From contig CM057153.1 in assembly GCA_029962745.1 (NCBI GenBank), forward strand, positions 12,182,518 through 12,246,517: a DNA stretch of 64,000 bases. Direction: 5' to 3'. The notes below the pieces were generated by a model. The model did not search any database, was not told where the DNA came from, and saw only the letters and a program-made list of their open reading frames with translations. Positions 47,725 to 59,770 of the stretch are shown in pieces. Positions within the stretch are counted from its first letter, which is position 1. Each line of letters begins with the position of its first letter. The stretch comes from Echinometra lucunter. Taxonomy: Eukaryota; Echinodermata; Echinoidea; Camarodonta; Echinometridae. Position numbers and translations under genes: made by a program.

Positions 47725-50700
47725 AAAAGTTGCTTTTATGAAGATAAATAGGATGGTCTTTGTATACTAAATGCAAGTAGTTATGACTACTGCAAGAAGA
47801 TAACGAAATGTGGGAGGCCACTTTTTTCAAAAGCGGTTTACTGCTTTATAAGTATGAACTAGCTTTAGCTTTCATGAGATGATGTTTACATAAAGAAAAG
47901 GGTATATTATGCCTTGCTTTTTTCTCTTATGGTTCCTCATATGATAAAAAAAAAACTTGACCTAAAACATATATGTATAAAAACTAAATATTACATAAAA
48001 CCTTTTTAAAGATGTATTTAAAAAGGAGGAAAATGATAAGATGGGAAGATTAGTTCAGTTCAGTTTAGTTCAGTATTTTTATGGGAAGAAAAAGCAGAGG
48101 AAGACCAAGAGATTTTTTTTTTTCTGAATTGCTGTATTGTGTCCACCTTATCCTCACTTTTATCATCACCCCCACATTTACTGATAATACTGATAATGTG
48201 GGAAAGAAATATCCTTGAATAGGCCCCATATCAGTTGATTGTGGTAACCACTTTGGACAAGTTGGTATCTGAGGGATGATGCGTTGCTAAGCAGCTGCAT
48301 GTGATAACATTTACTCCTGTAAAGGCAGTCCTCATTGTACTATATATTCATTATCTATTGGTTTGTTTTGTGTGTATAAAAACAATTAATTAGTCTGCAT
48401 AGGAACTAATGATGATGTGACTCCAGTGCGGAAATTGAGGTATTGTTCCTAAGTAATTAAACTGAAATGAGATTCTCATTTATACTTTGCATGCAAGCTT
48501 GAAATGAATATTTTTAGCATTTGTGACATACATGGAGAAAATAGGAAATGAGTTACAAAATTTCAGTATATGTGCATTGCTACCTCTTGGATTTGTTGAA
48601 TGCCTGTTTTAATCTTTAACCTGAGAGCTGATTTGAGCGTAAGTGCTAAAATATTGAGAATAAATGTTCTAACTCGTATCGCTATATAATTTGCAAGTGA
48701 AAATGTGTTTACACGAGATGTATAGGAGTCGCATAATGGCTGCTTAATATATATTGCAGAAGCTATAATATGTGGATATAATAGTAATAGTATTATGTAA
48801 TCTGACAAGAATGCACAAAGATAGGTCACTTTTCAGTATGTGTGAATTATTTCTATATAATACATGTAAAATAGCTTCTTCTTATCTTATTTCAGCAATG
48901 ATTTTTTTTTGGAATCCCATATCAGCAAATTTAGTACATGAAAGGGCCAAATCAAATCTGGAAGTAAAAATTGGGATACAACAGCTGATTGCCGGCCTCC
49001 ACTGCTCTGTTTAGTGAATGGTATGAAATGATGATAAAGATACATGTAGGCCTGTGTTACTGTTTATCTTGTCATCTGGATTGCTGGAATTTATACTTTT
49101 GAAAGTTATCCAAACCTTCCCCGTAGAGTTGAAGGTTTACTCATAATTACAAAAAATTTGTTTTTTTCATCATAGACCTACATGTAGTTACAGAATGAAA
49201 TACTGTAATCATGAAAGTACATGTTCCAGTGAACATTGAGAAATGACTACTTGCTTCTCTTCAATGCTCAGTAGACTGAAGGTATCGGATGTCTTTTTTG
49301 CTCTTGAAAGGGCAGGAAAGATCTAGAATTTCTTGCTTCATAAAGTAAAGTTTGCTTGTAGGCGTCATCTTTCAGTTTGAGGTACATATAACGACAGTGA
49401 GCTTTCAGCTGATGTAGTGAAATTTGAGTTTCAATTAAGTCCAATTATTCAGACTTTCTTAGAGAAGATGGCTGCTTGTTTTCCTTCACTGTGTGGTTGG
49501 CTGACAGATATGGAGTAATGAGTTTAGACAGGTCTTTTTTTTTTGCGTTTTTCTGCATAATTATCGATAGGTATAAGTTTTGTGTGAATTTTTTGCATCT
49601 TGTAGTAAAATAGTTCATACCTCATTCTTTAATTTGAAGTATATGATAATGGTGAATTTAAAAAAATGGTAATATTGTGCAAAAAGAAGTGTTTCTTACG
49701 TTTTCAAATAATGTCGTGAAATTTGAATCTCTACTCTTCAGACTTACATGTACATAAGGAGGAGATTGAGGAGATTGTTTGCCTTAAATGCATAATTGAC
49801 TGCAGGATATTGAATGAGAAACATAGACAGTTCTGTCATTGATCTGGTCTTGGAACATTGTCAGTATTGATGAAATGTATTGCATTTTGTTGGAAAATTT
49901 TATAGGTTGTCTAGGTATCTTCTTAAAGTGAATCCACAATGGTTTAAAAAAAAATGATAAATGATCGAGAATATAATTCTAAGAACAATAATATTTGAAA
50001 TTTGATGATTTTCAATCAAAATCAGTGCATTTTGGCAAATTATTTGTGATTATTCAAGGGTTGACCTAAAAATTTGAGTATGAGGTATGACATAGATGTG
50101 GTTACCCAGCGTCGCACATTGCAGTTGTGACGCGCACTAGACTGTACAATAAATTATGTATTATACCTTGCGCGCTGCGCGCATTTTGCTAGAATTGCGT
50201 GACAAGGTAACCACAATGACCTCATTGTGGGTACCCAATCAAAACTAGGACACAGCTGAGGCCTGAGGGGCCAAAAATAGGCTGAAAGCTTACCACATTT
50301 GGGGTTTTTCTTGGCAACATGACTTTTTTTAAAACTTTAGGCAGATGATTTTCTGCTAATAAAATCATGCTCTTTTAAATGAAGGAACATTGTTTCAGCA
50401 TTGGGTACCCCCTTTCAGAAGGTTGAGTTGATGTGTATGGTAATAGTTACGATTATCTTCCAATTTGTGCAGAGAAATGGGAATGTCAAGTCACTGCCCA
50501 ATTCTTCAGATTTACATAGAGAAGATGGTTCTCAAATTTAAAATTGAGTCTGAAAGATACAGAATTATGAGCACTGATGGATCTCTATCACTGGAATGTA
50601 TAATTTTTTTCATTATGAATTGAAGTGAATTGCTTTGACCCTCTCTTTAGAGCTTAAGTTATTATTAATAAGTGAAATAGGAAGAATATGTTCATGTAAA

Positions 50701-50743
50701 CATGAAGTAAAACCAACTTGTTTGCCTCAGTCATTAGTTGACT
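47725..50743. other. Sequence without recognised genes; weak internal repetition
   Basis: Between about 49380 and 50600, phrases like CTTCAGAYTTACAT-AGAGAAGATGG and GTGAAATTTGA recur every 250-700 bp with many changes. This suggests an old degraded repeat array. A CpG patch at about 50108-50180 (GCGCGCTGCGCGC) is palindromic. No exon. Confidence 0.3.
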
Positions 50744-51005
50744 GCAGGGGTGTCAATCCATTTCATATTTTGGGGGACACAATTTCTTTTGTGTGTGTAG
50801 ATCCTCAGTTTAAATTGTTTTTTGTTTTAGGGGAGGGGGACATGCCCTATAGTGTCCCCCATCTTATTTCTTTATTTTTTATTTTTTATTTATTTAGTTA
50901 TTCATTCATTTATTTTCTTTTATTTATTTATTTATTTTTTTTATTTATTTTTTTTTTTTGGGGGGGGGGGGGGGAATGTGTCCCCCGTCTCACCCCTGCT
51001 TGACG
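50744..51005. mobile_element. Possible foldback element around a (TTTA)n tract
   Basis: GCAGGGGTGTCAA on the left and TCTCACCCCTGCTTGACGCC on the right are approximate inverted ends, each next to GGGGGACACA words. The middle is ATTTATTT low-complexity plus a G14 run (about 50961). Confidence 0.45.
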
Positions 51006-52492
51006 CCCATGGTTGACTTTATTGAATGATGACCATAGACAGGTCCCTGTCAATGTGCATCTGGTCATGGAAGACTGCCGATAATCAGGCCCGGGGGGAG
51101 GTGAATGCACAGTCACGTTGTCATCTTGTGTTGATGTAGTCTAGAATTGCTCCAGTGTTCACCAAACCAAAAGTGATACCTTTCCGTGTTTGAAAGAAGG
51201 TCTTCGCACTTTCATAGAGGTTTCGATTTAATCATCAGCTAGTGATGCTAGTGCAAAGTTCATGGTAAAGTCCTATCCCCTCAATCCAGATAAAAAATCC
51301 ATGACATGTACAGTCACTGTGATAATTGGTTTTTTTTAAAATATATATTCTGAATGTACATGTATATATTTGGAAGTAGATACTTGATAATGCCTGCTTA
51401 AAATAACAAACAAATCAAAACAAGCAAAAGCTTGTAATGTGGACAGATTGAGATATGTGTATCATATAGAGGACCTTTCTTGTGATGAATTTAACTTATT
51501 GCCTATTAAGGCATCTATAAAAATTTGATTTTCATGTCATGGCTAATTAAACCTAGTCTGTTAGGTGATCCACGAAAATTCGGTAGTCAACGGATTAACG
51601 CTGGCTGCGGAAATGAAGTATGTTTACCCCGCTTTCAGACTTGTCTCGATATAGGACGTTATGTTTTTATCTGTCTGAATGCCGATGTATTGTACATTTA
51701 TGTTGTATGAATATTGAATATACATCTTATACTGAAACAGTGGTTTGAGCGTCCTTTCGTTCGATTATCGTATGTGCATGCAACATGTATTCATGTTCGA
51801 ATGCTCTCATATCTGTACGTTTTGTAAGCAGGTGGGGCTAATTTTTGCAGCGCATGCTTAATTGATCCAACTTGTACTTCCCGTTTCTTTGCCAATCCAA
51901 TGCAAATCACAATACGCAAAGCACATGCAAAGTTTGTATTGTGCAAGGGAGAGACTCGTACATATTCATGAGCTTCCCATCAAACATGACAGAGCACGAG
52001 AGCTGAATGCTGCCACACAATTATCATATAATGGGAAATTTTGTCTGAATTACCTCATATCAATAGGTCGTATGTAAAAAATTTGGTGTGTCTGAAAGTG
52101 CCCTAATACATGTATAAACTATACTTAATCTGCCTTTAGTATACGCATTTTTAGATCAGATTTTCTCATCTTAACATGTTGTTTTTAAATGTATATATGC
52201 AATTAGTTTTCATAGTACAATAGTACAGTAGTACAATAGTCATTGGTTCTACAAATCAGATAAAATGCTCAAGTGAGAATGTTATGGCTTGCATGAGAGA
52301 AGACCAAATCATCAGCAAGAGAAAGATAGGGCTCATTACAAAGTCTCAGGTATCTCGCTGCTGTACAAGATCTCAACTTAATTAGATGTGTTGACATCAA
52401 AGAAAACACCTTCATGGTAGAGCAACAGCCATCCCTTCCCCCACATGTCATCAATCATGGATGCACCAAGGCTGTACCCCCCCCCCCCCGAG
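51006..52492. other. Sequence without recognised features
   Basis: AT-rich; a C10-12 run lies just before the candidate exon at 52493. Confidence 0.35.
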
Positions 52493-52552
52493 CATCATGT
52501 GTTCTTATTAAAAGATTCATGGAATCGTATCAGGCGAAGAAAACCCCTGAGA
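52493..52552 (+). CDS. Candidate coding exon, plus strand (weak)
   Basis: A C-run ending CGAG precedes 60 open nt that finish at an excellent donor (GAGA|GTAAGT). If it starts there, it enters and leaves in phase 1, so it could follow the exon at 24310 (split codon Ser) and join the frame at 55066 (split codon Lys). The peptide contains VLIKRFMESYQAKKTPE. An internal ATG at 52519 would also allow use as an alternative first exon. The acceptor (GAG) is poor, and nothing but phase and the donor supports it. Confidence 0.25.
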
Positions 52553-53938
52553 GTAAGTTAAAATCTGAATTAGTGTTTTTTGTAGTGTGAAGGACAAGAT
52601 GATTCAATGTTTAATGATGGAGATTAAGAAAAAAAAGACAGTATTACTCATGTTAAACCAGTGCTATAAGGAATCATCTATGCGAACCCTCCCCACCCAT
52701 CCCCACTGCCCTCCCCTAAGAAAATCCTGGTGAGTATTTTGAAAGTTTTTAATGGTATTCTTTTAGTGTAAGGTTTTAGACTATATACTTCCAAAGGGAA
52801 CAAAGAACAAGGATCTTGTTAGTTTCAGAGCAGTGCTCTAACAGATCTAAGCCCTGCATTCTCTCTCCCCCCCAAGAAAATTAAAACCGTGATCCAATAA
52901 TTTGTATGCAGCTTGGTAGACAGGAATATGTTTTTTCCAAGGTTACCTCCTTTATCAGTGAAAGAAAGAATAAAGGAAAGTCCTAATGCTTTATATTCCT
53001 TTGGCCAAAGAAAAAGGTTTAGATTTGCAGTCCATTCTCACAGGTGCACTGTTCGGGTAAAGCCTTTAAGGGTTCTTACTGCTGCTGAGCCTCCATCCCA
53101 GATGGAAAGTATAGCCTTTCATGTTTTTTCCAGGAAACGGGAAAGTTCGGATACGTACCAGCTTGAGCTGGCTTGCTCAGTTTATTGCTTCCACCTTACG
53201 TCTACCGTTATCCATATAGACTGAGCCCTCACGCCGTGATTAGCCGACACTCCGCGTCTGACGTGAGAAGAATCCTCATTATTCTGCAACACCTAGAATT
53301 TCCCCCTTGAGGGTTGGAATGGGCTACATGCTTTATTTTCTCTCTCCCCTCCCTCTATCAAATTCATATCTCATATTGTAAATGATTGTTGATGTTTGAA
53401 AAGGTTAATTTGATTTGCAGTGGTTATGATGACTGCTTTAAGAGTAATGTACACATGTAAAGATGGAAGAGAACATCAGAAACAGACTATAAAAGTATGA
53501 TTGAGCAAGGAATGCAAATGCCAGATTTATATTCGTATAAAAGTTCGATGGAGATGTTATGCCATATTTTCATGATGCTGCTTCTCACAACACCAGTGCC
53601 TCTACCTCTAGTGTTTCTGTAAACTGCTGCTCTTGCAGTTGTGCTGGTTCATTTACTTTAATGTGAGATGGCAGTTTTTTGCTGTTTTAAATTCTTTTTT
53701 TGGGGGGGGGGGGGGGAGGGGAGGGGTGGTTTAGTGACACCCACCATTCAAATTTCTGTTCTCTTAACTCAAATTTCTGTCATAAAATGCAAAAGTCTTA
53801 AAACTATTTTAGCAAATAACAATTTAGGACCTTTTTTCTTTTTTTTTCTGTAGCATTTGAAATGGAGGATTTTAATTTTATGCAATATTTTGTGAAATGT
53901 TACCCGTCACCTTAAGCCTCTGATTCTGATTTGATTTC
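52553..53938. other. Sequence without supported genes
   Basis: A frame of about 100 codons at 52913-53224 crosses a GC-richer patch but shows no splice signals or motif. A G15 run occurs near 53701. Confidence 0.35.
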
Positions 53939-54001
53939 TGTATAACACCCATCTTCCATAGACCCTCGCCAGATTAATCTGGAGCTTATAGTATTCAATG
54001 C
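53939..54001 (+). repeat. Short dispersed repeat, 'TATAACACCCATCTTCCA' family
   Basis: GTATAACACCCATCTTCCAT then AGACCC, ending TATTCAATGCG, directly abutting the palindromic repeat at 54002. Confidence 0.5.
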
Positions 54002-54082
54002 GTTAACCCCTTGGCTACTGGAACCGGATGGCCCCTGTATTAAGTCTATGGGAATATAAGAATTCAATAGTCAATGGGTTAA
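54002..54082. repeat. About 80-bp palindromic repeat (TTAACCCATTG family)
   Basis: GTTAACCCCTTGGCTACTGG and AATAGTCAATGGGTTAA are imperfect inverted ends. Between them, GGAACCGGATGGCCCCTGTA and CTATGGGAATATAAGAATTC recur in the copies at 60078, 60414 and 60546. Confidence 0.75.
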
Positions 54083-55065
54083 TACTCCATACCCTGTAGA
54101 CTTCCCTGTCTAACGTTAGTAATACAATGCAACATTAACTGAATGTTTGGGTAATGGGATGTAACACCTAAAGTGCATAGTTAATGATGCCCTCAGCGCC
54201 TCTCACTGACGTGATATGATCTCCTATAGAGATTCTGAGTGTATTATCCCATTATCTGACCTAAATCCACACTCATCCCTTTTTTTCCCAGTGAACATAT
54301 TTGTACCTTGGCTTTCTCTCTTTCTATCACAATGTCCCTCCCCTTCTGTCCTTTTTTCTTCGTTAAGTATAGCTTTTACGGGTATGCAAGCCTTTTGTGA
54401 AGGATGCAAATATTGAAAAAATGGCAAATCCAACATTCGTATTTATGCGCCGAAAGTTCACCACAGAGAGGTTCAGAAGCATCGTCATTTTTTCGTGGGA
54501 TGAGGGAAACGTTTGCAAGAAATTACAAACTTTAAAAATTCTACTGAACTGAAAATGACCAATTGATGATGTTTCCAAATTCCCGTGCAAGTTTGGTGAA
54601 CTTTTGGAGCATAAAATGTGAATGTTGGACTTTGCCATTTTTTCAACATTGGCATTCTTGCCAAAACATTCGCGTGCCCGTGAAAACTATGCTTTTAGGG
54701 TTACTCTCCTTTTCTTTATTTTTTCTCATTCTTTATGATCTCAGTAAGCCTGTTTCTGAATCCCATATATCATTTTGTTCATAGTACGTGTTATCAACAC
54801 TGAAGTGTGGTATTTTTGTTACAAAGGAATATTAATTTACGCATTTCGAAGTTAAATTCAATCCTGTTGCAAACTTAGAGCATTTAATCTCTGTTGTAAT
54901 TTTGTTCCTTTTCTTGTTAGTATATCCTTGATACTCATGCATAGATAAAGTTTACTTTGGTTTTGTGCAATTTTGTAAGTGGATTGAGTCTGCTAATCAA
55001 GCAAATCAGAAAAGCTTGAACAGGTTGGAAAGCCAATTAATGAATAATTTGTTTTCTGCCCCCAG

Positions 55066-55163
55066 AGAATGTTCCTAGGTCTCCGAGGCATAGTATATCC
55101 ATAGACTACTCTCATACAGGCCATTCTCTTGTTGCTCCTCTGTCAACAAACTCTCAAGACTGA
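55066..55163 (+). CDS. Candidate coding exon, plus strand, ending in a stop (weak)
   Basis: A good acceptor (TTTGTTTTCTGCCCCCAG) is followed by 31 codons in one frame only, reading NVPRSPRHSISIDYSHTG then HSLVAPLSTNSQD, then TGA at 55161-55163. It needs incoming phase 1 with a base other than T. The exon at 52493-52552 supplies A (giving Lys), whereas 24310 would give a stop. Ser/Pro-rich with RSPRHS-type phosphorylation motifs, and a loose echo of RSPAVSID in the 7188 candidate. If real it would be a short terminal exon, perhaps of an isoform. Poly(A) signal not identified. Confidence 0.35.
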
Positions 55164-55888
55164 CAAGACTTATGAAATTAGGCTTCTTCATGCCAGCTAT
55201 ATCCCTCAGGATTTGTAGTCAGAATGCAAAGAAAAGATCCAGGCCATTTCCATTGTGCCATTTAGGTCAGCGGCGGGGATGATATGCCTCTCGTGCGTAA
55301 AATTGGGAGCATGGACTGCTTAGCCAATCAGAACAAATAACCTGCAGTTATTGAGCCTGCTTTAAAGGTATACAACTGTGATGGTACAGAAGCAGAGTAA
55401 TTTTCAACTTCGGTATTTACGTAAGATGTTATCCCCTTCCTGTTTTGTCTTAAGGACCACTTTTTTTTTTGGTGTACTTTAATAGAAGAAATCACATGTT
55501 GATGTGTTTTTTTTTCGTACCTAAGATGAAACATTTTCACAGCAGATACTTTTGCAACCACTTATCAATTTCACAAATTCATAATTATATCAATTTTTTA
55601 ATTTAATATCATAGTGTGAATTCATTTTCATAGTATGAATTTATTATCGTAGGGGTACAGCAAGGATCTGTATTTCAATATATTCATTATTCCTGTTCCC
55701 CTTTTTTTTTCTTTGAAAGGGCAAACATTCAAGCATAGTTAATCTATACTTGATTTATATTTGGCCATGATTAGATTATTCCGCTGTGAAATAATACTAG
55801 GCAACGCTTCACACCATCTTTTCTGGTAGGGGGTGCAGACTAACATTCTGGGGTCTGTGATAAAATTGTTCAGTATTGGCAGACCTGA

Positions 55889-56234
55889 GGCCCGTTGCAT
55901 AAAACTTACTATAATAGTAACCAGGCCTTAAATTTCAATAATTTTAGGGCAAGGCCGTAGGGCACATTCCTATATTACAGCATAAATAGGAAGAATAAAA
56001 AAGGACACAAACAATCTCCAAGGCCAATGAGAGGGGCTCTGAGGCCAATCAAAAGGGCATCCACGGCCATGGCCTTGGTGGCCTTGGATTAATTTAAGCC
56101 GTAACTTTGCTGTTATAGTACCTCTTCATGGAATACTGGATTTTGATTGACTGTTGAGCATGGCATGTTACTCAACAGAAGAGTTACTATAATAGCAAAG
56201 TTACTATTATAGTAAGTTTTATACAACAGGCCCC
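55889..56234. mobile_element. hAT-like MITE with 8-bp target duplication and nested insertion
   Basis: Flanked by AGACCTGA (55881-55888 and 56235-56242). Terminal inverted repeats of about 32 bp begin GGCCCGTTGCATAAAACTTA, with two extra bases at the right end. An 8-bp duplication is typical of hAT. The perfect hairpin TTACTATAATAG, loop CAAAGTTA, CTATTATAGTAA lies at 56184-56215. The insert at 55924-56100 interrupts it. Same family as 16194-16373. Confidence 0.85.
55924..56100. mobile_element. Nested copy of the element at 10270, inverted
   Basis: The reverse complement matches 10270-10455 along its length, including CCAAGGCCATGG and CCAATGAGAGGGGCTCTGAG. It is flanked by GTAAC on both sides (about 55917-55921 and 56101-56105). 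It inserted after the host MITE. Confidence 0.8.
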
Positions 56235-56242
56235 AGACCTGA

Positions 56243-56619
56243 ACTTGGGGGGGGGGGGTGTCCTGTGCACCTGTAAGGCTTCTTATCATAAGTCCTAGCA
56301 CAATTTGACTGTGGCCTTTAGCGTCTTTCCCACTCAGCATCTTTTGGTCCACTATCCTCTTGTTTCCCCCTAGACAAAACAACTGGGGATCGGGAAGGCC
56401 GATGTGAATACCTGGATGCTGGAAAGACAATAAAAACCGATGGATGCGACTTTTGATAAGGTGCCTAAATGTTGATCCCTGCACGATGACTTTTCGTTTT
56501 GTCAGTTTGCTAACATTACCAACATCACTCAACCTACATGTAGCTCTAAAAAAAAGAGGAGGAAGGCAAAGAAGTGAAAAGGAGGTCAAAAATACATGCA
56601 TGCTTAGATATGACTCTGA

Positions 56620-56658
<39 letters not shown>

Positions 56659-56944
56659 TTTTCATGTTGCAGAAACTGATATTGCATAGAAATTTTGATA
56701 TAGTCTATACATTTCCAAGAAAGATATGCTTGTGATGACAGTCACACCACAAGCATTCCATCTCTCTATATATTTCAATTTCTAAAGTAATGGGATGACC
56801 GATGACTATGTGCACTGCCAGGGTGACAAGTGGGCGGTGTTGCCTCTGTACTTGAGCATTATCGACCTGTAAGATAACATGCCAAACACTTCACTTCGCT
56901 GTGACTGTGTGACGGTTGGAAAGGTCTGATGTGAAATATTATAG
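56243..56944. other. Spacer with simple repeats
   Basis: A G10 run near 56247 and a (GA)n tract at 56622-56656. The minus-strand frame at 56113-56601 overlaps the MITE and is not a gene. Confidence 0.4.
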
Positions 56945-59770
56945 CTATGAGAAAACTTCACATCTTATGTGGATGACATGTGATATTGCATGTATTCTTA
57001 GAGAAGACAGGATCGAAGGATGCATGACTTCATGGAAGTAAAAAAGAAAGAAGAAGATAAAAGAAGTGGAGGAGGGTAGAGGATGGTAGATGAGAGATGG
57101 AGAAAGAGAGATGAAATGAAGCCTTGAAGATACAATAGCGCAGTTATTTTGGAGTGACATAACATTTTTCTTGGAAAGTAAATACAGGATGGGACTACAG
57201 TGAAGAGGGAGAAGAGGGAGAAGAAGAAAAAGAAAAGAGGAGGGGAAGAAGAAAAAGAAAAAGAGGAGGGGAAGAAGAAAAAGAAGAAGAAGGAGAAGAA
57301 GAAGGAGGAGGAGGAGGAGAACAAGGAGAAAAAGAAAAGGAAAAAAAAGAAATAGAAGACGAAGAAGAAGAAGAAGAAGAAGAAGAAGAAGAAGAAGAAG
57401 AAGAAGAAAAAAAAAAGGAGGAGGAGGAGGAGGAGGGAAACAAAAAAGGTGTAAAAATACGAGTGAAAGCAAATGGAAAGGAAGAAGGTATAGAAGAATA
57501 GAGGAGGAAATTGAAAAAACAGGCAGAAAAAGAGCAGGTATTACACAATTTTTTTTCTTGGAAAGTAAATACAGGATGGGACTGCAGTGAAGAGGGAGAA
57601 GAGGGAGAAGAAGAAAAAGAAAAGAGGAGGGGAAGAAGAAAAAGAAGAAGAAGAAGGAGAAGGAGAAGAAGAAGGAGGAGGAGGAGGAGAACAAGGAGAA
57701 AAAGAAAAGGAAAAAGAAGAAATAGAAGACAAAGAAGAAGAAGAAGAAGAAAAAGGAGGAGGAGGAGGAGGAGGGAAACAAAAAAAGGTGTAAAAATACG
57801 AGTGAAAGCAAATGGAAAGGAAGAAGGTATAGAAGAATAAAGGAGGAAATTGAAAAAACAGGCAGAAAAAGAGCAGGTATTACACAATTTTTTTTCTTGG
57901 AAAGTAAATACAGGATGGGACTGCAGTGAAGAGGGAGAAGAGGGAGAAGAAGAAAAAGAAAAGAGGAGGGGAAGAAGAAAAAGAAGAAGAAGAAGGAGAA
58001 GGAGAAGAAGAAGGAGGAGGAGGAGGAGAACAAGGAGAAAAAGAAAAGGAAAAAGAAGAAATAGAAGACAAAGAAGAAGAAGAAGAAGAAAAAGGAGGAG
58101 GAGGAGGAGGAGGGAAACAAAAAAAGGTGTAAAAATACGAGTGAAAGCAAATGGAAAGGAAGAAGGTATAGAAGAATAAAGGAGGAAATTGAAAAAACAG
58201 GCAGAAAAAGAGCAGGAATTACACAATAAATTTTATTCCTCATGAAGACATAAGGATAGCTTTGACATTTAGTGGATCTACTTGAAAGTAAGAAGTAGGA
58301 AAATATGAACCATAAAAGACCTTAGTGAGAAGGCAAAGGAGAAGGAGTTTGACATTTGCTCTTTGAATTTGGAAATAAACAACTGTATCTTTTAACTTCT
58401 GCGATACCTCAATGACATAGATCAATGTTGAATCTCCTCGCTTTTACAAAACACTTCCACTTCTCATGAAGATTAGAGAAAATCACTATGTTTACTGGAT
58501 CTACTCAAAAGAAGGAAAAGAAGAACCAAGGAAGAACATGATGTGAGTAATAGGAAGGGAGGAGCAAAGGAGTTTGACATTTGCAATCTGCACTTGGAAA
58601 AGAATGACAGCATCTCTCGACCTCTGCAATATACCACAATGACACAGTTCGCTGTAGAACCTCATAGCTTTCACAAAACACTTCCACATCTCGTGAAGAT
58701 CAGAGCACAGTTAAGACATTTACTCGATCTACTTGAAAGTAGGAAGTAGGAAATGAAAAACCAAAGGACACAATGGGGAATAATACATTGCAGGAGAGGG
58801 AGGAGCAGGAGTTTGACATTTGTACTCTGCACTTGTCTTGATGACTGTGATCTTTCAACTCCTGCATTACCGCCATGTAACTGATCAATGAGAAATCTTA
58901 TAGCTATGACAAAACGCTTCCTCATCTCATAAAGATAAAAGAATGGTGTTGCTTTGAAGTACAGATAAGAGAAAAGGAATGGATGGAGGATAATATGAAG
59001 TAGGAGGAAGAAGAGGTGTATGAGATTATAAAATTGTGTTTGGAAATCAACAGGAGCCATCCCTCAACTCTTATTGTATGACTATGGCATGGGTCAGATT
59101 TAAAATCTTAAACCTAAGAAGAAAAACCACTTCCATATCTTATGAAGATGAAAGCAGTGTTTAACAGTGTTATACTTGAAAGTGAGTAGCGAGATCCAAG
59201 AAGAACAGAATAATAAGTAGGAGAAGAAGAAGAAGGAGCTTGACAATTCCTCTTTGGACTTGGGAATGAAATGAAATGAGATTCTCTCTCAACTATTGTT
59301 GTTTGATTGAGGCAGGGAACACTCTTATTGCTATGATAGAACACTTCCACATCTTATGAAGATGGAGTATGGAAAGAGGAAAAGTCGATGGAAAAGGAGG
59401 AGGTTTTTAACTAAAATATTTATTTTGAAACAAACATAAGTCATCTCTCAACTCTTGAAGTTTGACTGTGGCGCACATCAGGTTTGCAATATAATACTTA
59501 CTAGATAACACTTCCACATCTCATGCAGATGAGAAATATCGATAATGGCATTCACTATTTCTCCTCCATAGAGGAAGAGCTCTTGATGGTTGACTTGCTT
59601 GTTTCTGTTGGTTCCTTGCTTACATTAACCAACACAAGCCGTTGCTGACTCAGGCGGTTTGACTGTAGCGTGGATCAGGTTTGCAATATAATACCTTTTA
59701 GATAACACTTCCACATCTCATGTAGATGAAAAGCATTGATTCTGACATTCAAAATTTCTCCTTGATAGTG
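56945..59770. repeat. Degenerate satellite array with a monomer of about 165-240 bp
   Basis: The phrase ACACTTCCACATCTCATGAAGATGA recurs in variant form (written here as a 25-base composite of CACTTCCACATCT and CATGAAGATGA) near 56953, 58232, 58451, 58679, 58914, 59128, 59343, 59510 and 59707. Each copy is followed by AGTAGGA-, GGAGTTTGACATTTG- and ACTTGGA-type words. The copies vary in length and identity, so the array is old. It contains the purine expansion at 57166-58227. Confidence 0.75.
57166..58227. repeat. Three 339-384-bp units carrying (GAA/GGA)n expansions
   Basis: TTTTTCTTGGAAAGTAAATA starts units near 57166, 57550 and 57889. Units 2 and 3 are virtually identical over 339 bp; unit 1 is about 45 bp longer, mostly in the GAA tract. 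The 343- and 432-codon Ser/Leu/Phe frames on the minus strand are readings of this repeat. Confidence 0.92.

Noticed and set aside
52913..53224. 103-codon plus-strand frame
   Set aside because: No splice sites, no recognised motif and no repeated support; a mid-frame acceptor (TTTTTTCCAG) lacks a good donor.
56113..56601. 162-codon minus-strand frame
   Set aside because: Starts in unique sequence, crosses a G10 run and ends in the hAT-like MITE; no splice signals or motifs.
57195..58243. Open frames of 343 and 432 codons on the minus strand
   Set aside because: They are readings of the (GAA/GGA)n-bearing tandem units, with the same peptide repeating at the 339-bp period and only Ser/Leu/Phe/Pro content.
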